From: Cristatella mucedo
Lineage: Eukaryota > Bryozoa > Phylactolaemata > Cristatellidae
Length of the DNA: 64,000 nucleotides
Direction of reading: 5' to 3'
Assembly (NCBI GenBank): GCA_009760855.2
Contig: WPIO01000072.1
Coordinates: forward strand, 1,350,501 to 1,414,500
Shown here: positions 43,100 to 61,939 of the stretch, piece by piece
Position numbering within the stretch: the first letter of the stretch is position 1
Layout of the letters: every line of letters starts with the position of its first letter
Program-made: the position numbers and the translations under genes
The notes under the pieces: model-generated
Told to the model about the DNA's origin: nothing
What the model saw: only the letters and a program-made list of their open reading frames with translations
Database searches by the model: none

Positions 43100-44080
43100 A
43101 TGCAAAATGAAAGAGAGGAACCAAACCAAAAGTATGGCTGTTTGTAATAAGCGTACAAATGAAAGTCCGGATTGTACTTGGCGGTTTAATTCGCAACCGG
43201 TAGAGTATAACTTTTAAAAAGAAGTGAACCGAGCATGTATCTTTGGTTGACCATGTACTTTTGAGAATATAATCTTTTTTCTTGGCAGCTCAAGTGAGTC
43301 ACACCTAAAAACTATTTAGGATGTTTTAACATCAATTTTTTCACCAACTGCAGTTAGTATATCCTTTTACTTTACCAATTCCTTTGCATCGCCTCAAGAG
43401 ATTGGGATTTTGAGAGGTTATTAGTTAGTGCATCCACTATTTTTTCCTTCATAGTTTTCTAAGTTAGAAAAAAGGATACAGACCGAAAATATATTCTTTG
43501 CTGGAAGCCATAGGTTCGTTCAAAAAACTTTAAAAAGGTCATCTCGCGTGTGTTACTCCTATGATAATGCAGCGTTAACCCTGTTTTCCCTAAGATTGCC
43601 AACTCATTGGATTCCTACAGTGTGGTGGTACTTCTTTGGGCTTGAGTTATTAACACAATAAAATATATTATGTTAGATCTTAGTTCCCAAATAATATGAA
43701 TGAATAAGACCAGCTTTCTGCTACATGCATACATCAGACAAGATTGTGCATCTAGTTCAGTAGAAGCAGTTTTCTTTGAATACTTCGTCTATATAGAGCG
43801 ACCACGCGTTAAACGAGGCTTCATGCAGAGCTGCCATACAATAGGTGTTTTTTTTATCGCAGATCCTCATGAATTCAGAAATTTTCAGTATAGAAAACTG
43901 AGACACTCTTCAGAATCCTCGATGTTGCAACTATCACATTTTAGTGAGCTATCGAAATAAAAATATAAGCAGAATTGAGACTGTGCAATGAAAGAGTATA
44001 GCGGCTTCTGCGGCTGTTACTAATGTCTTCACAGAAAAAGACAGCCACCAACCTCAAAACCATTAGGAATGTACCGTTGA
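43100..44080. other. intergenic, no gene seen
   Basis: A+T-rich DNA with short chance frames only (the longest, 43700-43960, lacks recognisable features). Confidence 0.4.
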
Positions 44081-44084
44081 ATCT

Positions 44085-44330
44085 GTCAGTAACTCCGCAA
44101 AGCCATAACGACTACGCGGATTTTACGAAAGCAAGTTTTTTTATAAAGCACTCACAACCCAAGCGGCTTTTGGTACACATTAGCTAGCCAACATACTTCA
44201 TCTCTCACAACAAAGAACAAGTGAAAAGCATAGCTTAGTCGGGAGTGCAGTTGAGGTTGTGAATAGCACAGACGTAGCAGCTCACGAAGGCTGGAAAGAA
44301 TGTGCTGTGGTTAGCAGCAGGAGGGTAGAT
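44085..44330 (-). mobile_element. Rep-B retroposon copy
   Basis: Reverse-complement Rep-B. It shares CAGTAACTCCGCAAAGCCATAA, CAAGCGGCTTTTGGTACACATTAGCTAGCCAACA and ACAACAAAGAACAAGTGAAAAGCATAGC with the copies at 32300 and 61631. Confidence 0.75.
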
Positions 44331-44749
44331 GTCGTTAAGTAAAAGGTAGCCTTATCCGACCGCATTGCGACGTTTCAGTGATCGGAAGACTCCCTTTCTC
44401 TTCTTGATATGGGTGGCACGTTAAATGATTAGTGAACTTAACCATGATATCAGCAAATTGTTTCACCTTTGGAGACATTTTTCAACTAATTGGCTTGTTT
44501 TTCTATTGATTGCTGGAGAGCGCCCTGACGTGCCTTTACATTGGCAGCTGCCTAACCCCTATTTAGTAGCTAAGCAAATGAAACCACTCCAAGTGCTACC
44601 CTCTACGGACGGCGAGAAGTTCTGCCCTCTTGAACTGCGAGAAATTCTGCCCTCAACTCTTTAAGCGATCAGGGGAGCAGTTTTCAAGCAGCATTATGCA
44701 TCTAAAGACGCCACGAGAATCCGCCTTAAGTCGCTGCTTGACAAGTGCC

Positions 44750-45540
44750 AAGCGTCGGGCGTGCTTACACCGTGCGCCGTCTTCTCCTTTTTTTTCGCTC
44801 GCTCCCCTGTCACCGTCCTAGTAGCAGCGGACTGAAACGACGCTCATCCGCTTGGCTCACTGAGCTCTCCGCGCTCCACGCGCTAACCGCTCGGCGAGCG
44901 CTCGCCGCGAAGCGCGCGCTCGCAGCGCACCGCGCGCTCTCCGCGCGCGCCGGAAAGACGAATACGCCGCTGCCAGCGCGGCCGTCGGAGAGAGCCCGAG
45001 TGCAGCGGGCTCGCGAGCCAGTCGCGGCGGCACTCTCCGGCGCTCTCCGGCGCCGCCGCGACTGGCTCGCGAGCCAGTCGCGGCGGCTGCGAGCAGTCGG
45101 CGGACGCGCTGGCGTGACGCCGGATCGCGCGCTTGATCCACGCTCTGAAGGGCGGCGGCAGCGGTCTGCGGCAAGCGGCTGCCGGTCTCGCGTGGGAACG
45201 GCCGCCGCTTCGGCTGGCGCAGGCTGCCGGCGCTGCGGCATTGGCCGCACAGCGGGATTCGGGTGAGACAGAGCCGAGACAGACGCCGCCTGCGCTGAGC
45301 TCTGGGCGCTCGGCTGGGTCCGAAGCTGACCAGCGGGCCGGGGAAACGATCTGCCGCTGCATCGCACTGACGATTCAGTAAACTTCCGGTGTTTCTGCAT
45401 GAGACATGAGCCGCTGCCAGCGATCGCATGGTGATGTCTCCTCGTCAAGGGCATTGGCGCGCTGCGAGCTGCCATGCAGAGAATCCAGCGAGCGACGAGA
45501 AGCGGTACGTCGTTTGCGAGCTGTAGGACATGACCATCGT
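44750..45540. other. isolated CpG-rich island
   Basis: A G+C- and CpG-dense stretch about 2.4 kb upstream of copy 3, like the promoter islands of the cathepsin genes but with no recognised gene attached. Long overlapping open frames on both strands (for example 44810-45892 minus) are Arg/Ala-rich and run through a GA repeat, so I regard them as compositional. It could be a promoter of an unseen transcript, a distal regulatory island or a repeat. Confidence 0.45.
45052..45087. repeat. perfect 36-bp G+C-rich palindrome
   Basis: Each 18-bp half is the exact reverse complement of the other, centred on GCTCG/CGAGC. A third copy of the half-site, CGAGCCAGTCGCGGCGGC, lies just upstream (45014-45031). 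So three copies alternate in orientation within the CpG-rich island. Confidence 0.95.
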
Positions 45541-45592
45541 TGTCCTGAGCGCTTTTGACGCGTCGTCCGGTCGTGAAGAAACTCCTCCCTCC

Positions 45593-45597
45593 CTCTC

Positions 45598-45684
<87 letters not shown>

Positions 45685-45712
45685 CTCTCCCCCCTCTCTC
45701 TCTCTCAGCTCT
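45593..45712 (+). repeat. (CT)n tract
   Basis: About 120 bp of CT dinucleotides with TTT and CCC interruptions, at the edge of the CpG-rich island. Confidence 0.95.
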
Positions 45713-45719
45713 GTCGCGA

Positions 45720-47515
45720 GACGCGTGACGAAGCGTCCGAAGGCCGCGCGACAAGGCAGAGTAAACAGATAGAAGGCTGTCTCTGGCAATCAGATGGAGC
45801 TTCAGAGGAGCCGTGCCTCCGCGCCGGCCTCCTTCCCCGTTGAGGTGCGCCGACGACGGGGTGAGCGCTTGGACTGAACGCCGCTGCGGCATCTGCCAGG
45901 GCTCGCTGATACGCTGCCTGGATTTAACGAGGCCGACTTACGGTCGCTATCTTCAATCCGGCTACATTGCGGAATTTGGATCGACGGTGCATTTTCTTTC
46001 AACTCTCTTTCAATAAGCTTGAGCTGTTGGCCAGACCTTGTTTACCACTAAGCTTTCTCCGATTAAAATGCGAACGGTTTCGTGCCCAGCCTCTATCCCT
46101 TACGAAAGAATGGCTAGACGAATGAATGGCCTCACCAGAAGCCTATAAAAAGCAGCTGCACACTGAAAACGTCTGAATGTAGTCGCAGCTTCAGTGACTT
46201 TATTAAGGCTAAAGACGCAAGAGACGGTTGACAGGCGTCAGCTTTCTTTGCCTTCAACAACTGGCGTGCGAGATTACGACATACAGGCATTCAGGCAATT
46301 TACTTCTGTCTCGCGATCAAACGGACGAATGGAGCCATACGTCTGTTAGTGTGACTATTTCAAGATTTAGAAAACTTGGCAGAGTGAAAGATGTTCACAG
46401 GCAAAGGCTGCAGTTTGCATTAGTACGAGCATATATTGGTAATGAGGTTCTCGGTTTAGTTTGTTGTTGGTAACCGTGGGGAATCTGTGCTGCTGGGGAG
46501 TATCGCTGTAGAAATACTAGCATATTTTCAATTAATGCGCTTCTAGATTGACTGTGAAAAGGATGCTTTAACAAAAAGCAAGATATATAGTGGTTGTGCT
46601 TGCAGTTAGCCTGTGTGCTCGTGCGAAGCGTTGCCAACGTTACGTCAGCGGGCACGTGTCACCTAGCTGCAGACAGAGCCTAAGACTGCAGCGTCACTCT
46701 CAGTGCAAGCGCAATACTCCCGCGGTCGCGAATGTCGCGCTCTCACACTGAGCTAATCGTGGAGAGTCACTATCACGAGGAACCGAGCTTCAAATCGCGC
46801 ACTGCCTTGTCCCACTAGTCACAAGCTCAGCACGTGAGTACTTCCCAGTATCTTAGAGTTGTGGCTCGTGATGCAAGATTGATCTGTTTGCGACGAAAAG
46901 ATAGGACTATCGCCGGCGGCGGCCGCGTGTATATGAGCGCTGATGACCCGCTGCTAGAAATCGCTATCCGCCGGTTCTCAAGCTGAGCGGTCAGGCACTT
47001 TTTCCAGGTGAGAGCTGTAAATTGCACCAATACGCTAAGCGCTTAGACAGCTAGGCTGCGCTCCGTTCCTGTACTTCAGCTCTGGTATTGAGCAGTGGTT
47101 TTCAGGTGCTGCATCTAAAACTAAAATGCGCGACGCTCTTTGGGTGAGTTCTTCTATTAACTGCTTCTTCATTAAGACAGCTATTGCACGTGACGTTTCA
47201 AGTGACTTTCCTGAAGCTGAGTAGCTAGGAACTGGGAGTAGATCTAAGAAATCGGCACGAGCTACTTAAACCGTTCGCATTGATTCCGACTCTCTGTCCT
47301 ATCTGTCTTTGCCTGTGACTCTGCAAGTTTTCTAAGCCTACGCGGCTGCTGCACGGCTGCGACGCCGCTAATTCTGCTGCGTAAGAAAGCCTGCGAGATT
47401 ATCTTGGTGTGCGATCCTGTTGCCCTCCCTTCGAGCCAGCAACATTTGAGTAGAAAGAGCGCTCGGTGGAAAAGTCGGGTGTGACTGCCCGGTGCTACGA
47501 TTGGACTCGCGCTTG
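45720..47515. other. upstream of copy 3, no gene seen
   Basis: No coding feature accepted. Contains a TATAAAA at 46144-46150 and three CACGTG boxes (46653, 46831, 47187) in the approach to copy 3. Confidence 0.4.
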
Positions 47516-47519
47516 CGGA

Positions 47520-47905
47520 AACGGTGCCCCGTTTGCTAAGAAATGAGCTGGAGCCGAGCTTTCACACTCGCAGAGCCTCCAACGTCTCGTGGTCAGCTCC
47601 GCCGCCTCCACACCGCATCGCGCCGCGCCGCGTCGCGTCGCCGATTGTCCTCCGCCGAGCCAATGTGAAACAGACGTATCGCAGGCGAGACAGACGGATC
47701 GCAGGCGACGAGCACCAGTACCATTCGGAAGCCGAGCGAATGCTGTGCCTGCGTTTGTAGCTGCAAGCTAGCGCATGCGCCATCTTCTTCTCTCGTCGAC
47801 CGGGCAGCAGGGACCGAGCGGCGTCCTTGAGCGGCGGACCCAGCGAGCGCGCGACTTTTCGGGTCTTTCTCGCTCGTCACGTGACCGTTTCGCTCGATTG
47901 CAGCC
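47520..47905 (+). promoter_or_regulatory. CpG-rich promoter region of copy 3
   Basis: A G+C- and CpG-rich stretch directly before the start codon, without an obvious TATA box. The E-box palindrome at 47876-47885 is listed separately. The sequence GATTGCAG|CCATG just before the ATG also looks like a 3' splice site, so a 5'-UTR intron cannot be excluded. Confidence 0.5.
47876..47885. promoter_or_regulatory. exact CLEAR-type E box (GTCACGTGAC)
   Basis: The 10-bp palindrome GTCACGTGAC is the consensus bound by MiT/TFE factors (TFEB, TFE3) in the CLEAR network of lysosomal genes. It lies 20 bp before the start codon of copy 3, a cathepsin L, which is the expected kind of target. Binding here is inferred from the motif and context. 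Confidence 0.6.
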
Positions 47906-51086
<3,181 letters not shown>

Positions 51087-51152
51087 ACTTGACTTGAGCG
51101 AGTGGTCGCAGCTTATCGCAGAACGGCGTGAAGCGCAGAGCAATTTACAGGC

Positions 51153-51158
51153 AATAAA
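51153..51158 (+). terminator. poly(A) signal of copy 3
   Basis: Canonical AATAAA 67 bp after the stop codon of copy 3. Confidence 0.7.
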
Positions 51159-51159
51159 A

Positions 51160-54150
51160 CTCATTCGAAACATCGCCTCTGCTTTTCTCGCAAGATGCGA
51201 GCAATAGATGAATTTGGTTTAAATTACTATAATCTCGATGGAGAGCGGACACTGAAAGAACTGCCGAGTCTTATTTCAATCGCTAAAATATTTTCCGCAC
51301 ACACAAAAACGGAGTGAAATTGTTCCCACCTGAGATATGTTAGTGAATCTTTACATCTTTAACTAAAATTAGCCGTGCATCTTGAATACAGGTTTTCAGA
51401 ACTAAGTTTTCAGCCGTCAACGGAGGTCCGCAGCGGCTTCCTAAAGCCATTTAATTATGACTAGTTATCTAACAATGCGTAATACTCCTTCAAGTCCTGA
51501 CGGGAAAAGCAGAGGATGACATTCCAGGCTCTGCCGGTACGCGGCACGGATGTAGGCCGTGTCGCGCCTGCTTGCGTTCGTAGGTCCATTAAGTGGGGGA
51601 GCTTCAATCGGAGATTAGCATGAACTGGTGGCATTTGTTAGTTAAATGCCGGAAGCCAATGGACGCGAAATCTTAGGTCACGCAGCCGTCAATGTGACTC
51701 GTAAGTCGTAAGTGCATAGAGAGTCATCGCGTGCGGAAAGGCTAGGGCTTACCCACTAGCCTTGATTGCGCAGGCGTGACGCACGCGCTGCGCCGTTGTG
51801 CACCGTAAAAGAAGTCTGCAGGTAGAACGCAGATTTTTGAAGAACGAGCGGATGATTTATTCGCGAATTTTTACTATCGCGGAATGCCTAACACACGCGC
51901 TTTCACTGAACCTTGCACAAACAATCCAATATGGGCTGTGCCGCCACACGGGTACTTTGGGTTTTGCTGGAACCTCCGTTTGAGTTACGGCAGACTGAAA
52001 TGAAATAGGTTTTATAGACAAAGATGCACTGAGCTGCGACCGAGAATTTGGCGAACCAAGGCTTTAGAAGGATGACACGCACCATTGTCTATGCATTTAA
52101 AATTGGTCGGTGGGCAGTCGCGGGTGTGAAAATATATTTCTACTTCATGGAAATTCATTGAAGGCATCTAATTGAAGAGGTTATATTTTGAAAACGAGTT
52201 TGAATGTGAGCGCAAAAGATGCAGCAGCACGGAGGGACAGACTTTTTTGAAATTGTAGCGAAACTAAAAGGCTTGAGATTAACCAGTTAACTGTGGCTGG
52301 GCAGAAGGACGTTTCGGTGCAACTACGCGTGCGCAAAACGCGCGGGCGGCAGGCGACAAAACCGCAAGAAGATGAGAAAGTAAGAAATAAATGGTAGAAT
52401 ATTGGCAGAAAGCATCCGCCGACGCCTAGTTTTTTTGCGTCGGCAAGACAGCCGTAAAGAAAAGGGTTGAAACCCCTGACCTAGCAAGGTCAACAAATGA
52501 TGGAATATGCAGCTGCAGCCGCCATAGCTGGAACTAGTCAAGCGAAAGTTCGGTGTCGAACCACCCTTATAACCGTGTCGATTTTGATCTGAACCAGCAT
52601 GAACTCTACTGGATAGGAGCTAGCGTGGCTGTCAGGCTGTTCTGGTTCGTTCCGCCTTTTCCAGGCAGCTGAAGATATCTCAGAGCTGGATGTCATCAGA
52701 TTTACCAAGCAGCAGAAAAATATGAGAGCTGGCATAGAATTCTCCCTTTAAGATGTAAAAGTGTGTCCATCGATCGTAAAGAGTTTTTTTCGCGTCTGCA
52801 ATAATAGTAATTGAAGGCAGCATAAGTATAATGTAAAAGAGGCTAAATCAAAGGGTTGATAGAAGCTCAGTTTGTAAATACGGGCTGCCATTGGTGGGCA
52901 TTTGTACGACAGAATGGTAAAGACTCGGGTGCGGCCTTCTACGTGAAAACTTTCGCCACCTAGTTCCACTGGAGCTGCTCTTCGCGATCTACATGGGCGG
53001 AAGTGGTGATCAGACCGCTGCAGCCAGCGACCGTGCCGGCTGGCAGCAGTCCACTGATGCCCAAATATCATTTATTGAAAACTTGGCCGCCGCGTTTTAT
53101 AAATAGAGTCTTCCGCTAGAATGCATTTCCTTGGTCCCAATATTGAATATTGATGCATAATATTCTCTACCCACAAAGTCATGTCCGTGCTGCTGTTTTG
53201 GATCGTTTAGTAATGGTCGGCTCCGTGTGACGGCTCCAGACATATAATATATCTATGTCTTTGAGCCGGTCCGCGGATTAAGACAGCTCAGTCAGAAAAT
53301 ATTTTTTCCGAACAGTATAAGTAAGGTTGGTGTAACTCCATTAGCATTTTCTGATTACATAAAGAAAGCTCAGGTGGTATTGCAAAGTAAAGGTGACTAA
53401 TTAAATGCATGCCGGCTATAACTCCTTAGATTTAATTACAGACAAATTTTAAGAACTCAGCCATTTGCATGTGTGATTTTCAAAAAAGCGCCCCAGCAAT
53501 ATGTTATGAAAACTATTCTGCAGTCTCTTACAGCGTCAGCTTGCCACATTCAACGAACGCTCCCAGGTACATTCATGATTGTATGATGACATTGTTTCTA
53601 TTGTTTCTATTCTGACTCGTCTAAATTGAAGGTATTAATTGGGAATCTCATGTTAATAGCGCATAAATGACATTAATATGTTCTACTTATCAATCTGATG
53701 AATTTGTCAAACTTAAGATATGTGATCAATGCAAAGATCTAAATTTTTAGTTGGTACTGCATTTGATCATTTGTACTTTTGCTGCCATGCTCCAAGATAA
53801 ACAAACTATCACTATTTACTGTACAGGTAGTAGAGGAAAAAGTAATTAAAACTGCACAGCGATAGATTAGTATGATCTCCCGTCCGTTATGGAGGACTGA
53901 AAGAGGTAAACGTCATCCAGTTTTTCTTTCTCTCGCCAACGCTTTTGAGTATGACAAACCTGATGCATTTTGAGACGGTACCAGCATAGCACAATGCATA
54001 GCACAATGATCAGAGCAGTTGATTAAAGGCGTGGCTGTAAGAATAATCTATTCATTTACTGCAAATAATTGTCCTATCTGTAGTCACGTTTAGCGAGCCT
54101 GTGCATGCTCCCGAGTACCCTCGTGCTGTACCAGAACTGATGGCTGTGGG
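51160..54150. other. intergenic, no gene seen
   Basis: Between the convergent copies 3 (+) and 4 (minus). Only short chance frames; no RNA gene or structured repeat recognised. Confidence 0.45.
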
Positions 54151-54154
54151 GGCA

Positions 54155-54295
54155 ATTCATCCTACCGAATGCGTACCGAAAGCCGCTTAGGCTGTGAGTG
54201 CGCTATACAAAACTCTCCTGCGTAACGCCCACATGATCTTTATGACTTTGTGGAGTTACTGACGGAGATACATTACATTACATCCTTGTTCAAAC
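54155..54295 (+). mobile_element. Rep-B retroposon copy, 5' truncated
   Basis: Matches only the 3' two-thirds of the copy at 61631-61830, from GAATGCGTACCGAAAGCCGCTTAGG to GACGGAGATACATTACATTA. The missing 5' end suggests spread by target-primed reverse transcription. Confidence 0.8.
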
Positions 54296-54862
54296 TCAGC
54301 TTTACCCCTCAAACACGTACCGACACTGCTGGCACTATGCGATGTCAGTGAATGCGGGGTTCAGACTTTAATGTGTCGCTAGACAACTATAACGTATGTA
54401 TTCCAGAAAAGTGAACAATGACGCTCATCATGAGACGCTTCTAGATCATCATAATCATGCTGTGCAAAGTGCTGACTTGCTAAAGGATTGCCGATGTATC
54501 CCTGGAAAATGGTAGTGTTCAAGAAACCCTTCGCTCGAGGTCATTCACCCGTCTCGGAATCGCGTACTTATCGGATTGATTTCAAGCAATTGGAAAGTAC
54601 TCAATGTGCATGAATAGCTTGCAGCTTGTAGAAGATTTTTGAGAGGGCATTCGACACAATGCTAGCCTGGCTCCTGATTTGGTAATCGAGATTTAGAGAG
54701 AAGCTTGTAGCGAGAAAATGGTGATGAATTGGTTAAGATTTTCGAGAAACGGCGCCAAGAAATTCTTAGCGCTTTGCACTCCTCTTCGGTGTGACGTATA
54801 TAAACGCAACCCGCACAGCGGAGGAATCGGTTTGGCGTCCACGGAGTCGGAATTCATTTTTG

Positions 54863-55012
54863 TATAATCTCTAAGAGAACTTAATCTCTACCCAGGCGCT
54901 TCACATAAGCAGTCGCATGGCTCGAGCCCGCGAACTCAGTCATCAAATGCATTTTCCTTGACCTCGGTCATCAAAGGCGAGCAACTTAAGCCCGGGAGGG
55001 TAGCCAAACCAA
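54863..55012 (-). mobile_element. type B SINE
   Basis: On the minus strand: a tRNA-like head, GACC(G)AGGTCA-type internal words, a B-box-like GGGCTCGAGCC, and the LINE-like tail GAAGCGCCTGGGTAGAGATTAAGTTCTC. The best preserved of the type B set. Confidence 0.75.
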
Positions 55013-55039
55013 GGAGGCCATTCAATGCGACTCATACCT

Positions 55040-55440
55040 ACGGTCCAAATTACGTGAAAAATAAATGGGTTTATAGCTTAAAATACAATCTCATCAAGTC
55101 AGTGTCTGGCTTGAAATGAGTTGTTGTACTGTATCGGGCTTTAGGTGCAAAGGAATTGAATGCACGATCCTAAAGATTTTTGGTTGGTAGGAGGTGCAGT
55201 CAACCTACCAGAGTCAAAGGAGCAGATGGTCGGATCATATGTTTTAGTAGTCAGTACTATATAGGTAACCATTCGAAAGAGAATGCAGGGGAACCCGAGT
55301 GACTGACGCGACATTTAATTTAGCGTGCTGCTTCATTGGAAGCCAATTTAGGTAAAGGAGAAGTAGTGCTAGGTGGCTATCGCGACGTTTACGACAGACA
55401 AGCTTATCTTCCGAGTTGGGAACTATTACCGAGTCTCCCT
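55040..55440 (-). mobile_element. old LINE fragment
   Basis: Weak but colinear similarity on the minus strand to the LINE post-RT region: TGAATGCACGATCCTAAAGATTTTTGGTTGGTAGGAGG and GCTGCTTCATTGGAAGCCAATTTAGG correspond to conserved stretches of the other copies. No frame survives. Confidence 0.45.
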
Positions 55441-55444
55441 TTGC

Positions 55445-57285
55445 ATGGCAGAAGGCCAGAAGTGGAGAGTTGTGCTAGCTCTTCTTCTGACTCCGATACC
55501 GAATCTTCTTTTATAATCTTTGTTCAGAGCTGCTACTTGTTTGCTTAATGCTCATCTGTGTTCCTAAGAAGCCAAATATCTCAAAGTTAGTCATTCATTC
55601 TTTGTTGCATGGTACATGTATTGGGAGCTTCTTCTCGAGTCTAATAAGTCATTTAGGCTTTGAGCGTGAAATACAAAACCCTTCAGAGTAATAAACACTA
55701 AGCCTGTGTGGCTCAGCAAAGTTTGTTACTATTAGATATTAGTGCGGCTTGGATTATTGATGCTAAAAACACGTATGTCATGAAATTGTGTTACAGTGCT
55801 ACTGAGATGTGCTTATGATGGTCTTAAAATATGCTGACGTTGTTCATGGTCGTCGAAGATTCGGTAGAGCTGCTAGAATTCTGTCAAAAGATTCACTTTT
55901 TTTACTTTTTAAGTACAAAAGCGTGACATTTCAACCTTCACGTAATGAACCGCTGTAAAATAATTATGTATGGCTATCAATTCATACTCCGTTTTTACAT
56001 AACAGGTGCACGTTCTTTGCTTACAGAGTTACAGAGGCTGCTTGCCTAAACATGTCCTTTTTCAGAGCTGAGATTTTTGAATTCAACGAATTAAAGTTAT
56101 GTGCGAGATATGAGGCAAATCTCAGGATGGATTGAATATTTGAGCATTCATCCACATACCTCATTCATTTGACGCCAGTCCCTCTCTGTTAGCCCATGCG
56201 CTCTTCCAGAAGGAGAGCGCATCTTTCATCTGGTCGCAGGCGCATTTCTTTCAAAGTTTGATTTGTGATCACTAGGTTTTAATGATGGTGGCTATTCGCT
56301 ATTTTATGGATAAAGGTACCTATACGTGCTCAACGGTCAGCCATTGGTAGTATTCATATTATTTTTCTATTGCTTAGAATGTGATGTTATTAGAGAGTCG
56401 TGTGGATTATGTAAATATATGTTCCTTAACAAGAAGGTGTGGGTAGCACCCGCGACACTGGCATTTCAGGGCTTCGCTGGCTAAGTTATATGTATATATT
56501 AAGGATTTAAATAGATCTTTTAATACATATAATTAATATATTTATATATATTTATATTTATATTTATATAGTCACCACAACCTACGAAATAGATGGGATC
56601 AGAAAACTTATCGTAAGTCTTTCACATGTCGAGAATAATGTGTCATGCATGATATGTTCCACAATGCATAGCTGTCAGACATTGTTTCCTTCCTGCTGTT
56701 TTGGCATCGCCAAATCCACTGACCGCACGCGGATTTTAAAAGTTTTCTTGGTTTTGATTTTCTATTTTTTGCAAGACTGTGGCCGAGTTCTTACCTCCGC
56801 TCCGAATTTTCGTAAGTCAAACCGTCGCAAGTCGTGGGCTAACTGCATATAAATGTAATATATATTTATTATATTATTATTATTATAGAATAATATAGTA
56901 TAGTATGTTTAAGGAAAAAATAGCCAGCAAATTTTTGTCTGTAACGGCCTGGATGCCTACATATTGGCGCTAAATTGTTCTGACTTCCTTTTTGCGAGGT
57001 CCTTAAAAAATCGATTGTTAGTAGTCTCTAGTTTTTATTTTGCTATCGGGCAAATGTTCGGCGAGCGAGTGTCTCTCTGGCAAATCTCGCTTTGTTTTGA
57101 TCGAAAAAAATAAATTCCAATAAGTACAGAACTTTTACTTTCATATGAGTAGACAGCGTTAATAAGGACGGACTAAGCTAATCTTGCTTTAACGAATTCG
57201 CATCAATATGGTACTGTGCAGAGCGATGGGCGTGCGCTGTATACGTTCGCTGGTACACAGGTAACAGTGGATTTGCAGAATCTTC
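55445..57285. other. intergenic, no gene seen
   Basis: A+T-rich, with TATATTTA repeats near 56530-56570 and ATT repeats near 56850-56910. No gene supportable. Confidence 0.4.
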
Positions 57286-57291
57286 TTTATT
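57286..57291 (-). terminator. poly(A) signal of copy 4
   Basis: AATAAA on the minus strand, about 150 bp after the stop codon of copy 4. Confidence 0.5.
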
Positions 57292-57440
57292 GTTTCTCAC
57301 GAGCGAAGAGACGAGAGTTCGAGCCTGCGCATGGCTACTCAGCATCAACAGCTCAGCTCGCCTGCTTGTCATCCCGCTTTCCAACGTCGCATGTCATACC
57401 GAAAGTCTTGAGCGTTTCGCAAGGCGCGCCGCTTAAGCCC

Positions 57441-60850
<3,410 letters not shown>

Positions 60851-61321
60851 GCCTGCAAGACGATTCTTGCAGCTTTAGCATATCTGGAGACACGTCAACG
60901 CTAACGGCACTCGCGGAGGCAGCGTAGGAGGTTATTGCAAGCTGCCTATCAAGGAGTACAAGGAGTGGCGAGCATCGCGACTGCGTTGCTTGCAAATTGT
61001 TGCAGCACCACTCACCGAAATCTGGCGCCCGCAGCTCTGTAGCCTCACAAGCAGCGGTCAAGTGAGCCGATCGCACGCGCTAGCCTTGATATATAAGAGA
61101 GTACACTCACTTTTTCGTTCGATATGAGCTGATAAGAGGGCCAAAGGGCACTGTTTGTACGCCTTGCACCCACGTCACGAGTACCAATCTTTGGCCGTGC
61201 AAAAAGTTCACGCTCACGACTTTTGACCCTCCGAAGCAAAGGAAAAATCTTTTCAGTACATGAGGAGGGCTGATAGTAATCCGCGTGGCGATAGCGACTC
61301 CAGCTGCTGTCACCAGATGTG

Positions 61322-61335
61322 AGATCACGTGATCT
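61322..61335. promoter_or_regulatory. E-box palindrome upstream of copy 4
   Basis: A perfect 14-bp palindrome, AGATCACGTGATCT, with the MiT/TFE-type core TCACGTGA, about 470 bp upstream of the copy 4 start codon. Candidate lysosomal-gene regulatory site; function inferred. Confidence 0.4.
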
Positions 61336-61630
61336 TGTCTTTCGTCAAGCTTTCATTGCAGCTAGCTGACGGGCCCAGGTTGTCATAAGCATTAATGCAC
61401 TTGAATATTGCAAGTGGAGCTTAGCCGAACAGCATTGTTGCCCGCTGTGAGCGGGGCAAAAGTCACTGCGGATCATCTGAAAATGTATAGTATGGCTCTA
61501 GAATCAGCTTTTCATTGCAAAAATTTCCACGTTCTTCTTGACATCCCATCTCAACTTCTACTCTTCACTGCTCACAGGTCTTCTGGTGCAATATTGCTAT
61601 AAGGCACTTACATTTGATCCAAACTCTGTA

Positions 61631-61830
61631 CTCACTACCTCAACTACTCTCCTGACTCTGCCGTGCTTCCCACTTTCTCTTTGTTGCGTGAAACAAATTC
61701 TGTTGGCTATCGAATGCGTACCGAAAGCCGCTTAGGCTGTGAGTGCGCTATACAAAACTCTCCTGCGTAACACCCCAATGGTCTTTATGACTTTGTGGAG
61801 TTACAGACGGAGATACATCACATTACTCAA
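61631..61830 (+). mobile_element. Rep-B retroposon, reference copy
   Basis: A non-coding element of about 200 bp whose ends are defined because it interrupts the LINE. It contains a small stem, AAAGCCGCTTAGGCTG, and CTATACAAAACTCTCC, similar to the type A SINE tail (AGCCGTAAAGGCT, CTATACAAAAAGAGG), and ends in a TACAT/CATTA tail. Other copies: 32300, 44085, 54155. It may be a SINE whose head I do not recognise. Confidence 0.7.
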
Positions 61831-61939
61831 TCTTGTCTGTCTTGAATGTCGCAGCCACGTTATTTCACAACTTCTCATAGACCTGCACTGGCTAGCTTTC
61901 TATCTAGGAGCGTACCGACTTCAAGGCTTTGTTACTCAC

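Noticed and set aside
44810-45892. 360-codon minus-strand open frame
   Set aside because: It crosses a (CT)n tract read as Arg-Glu repeats and CpG-rich DNA where all frames are long; overlapping frames on both strands are equally open and none has domain features.
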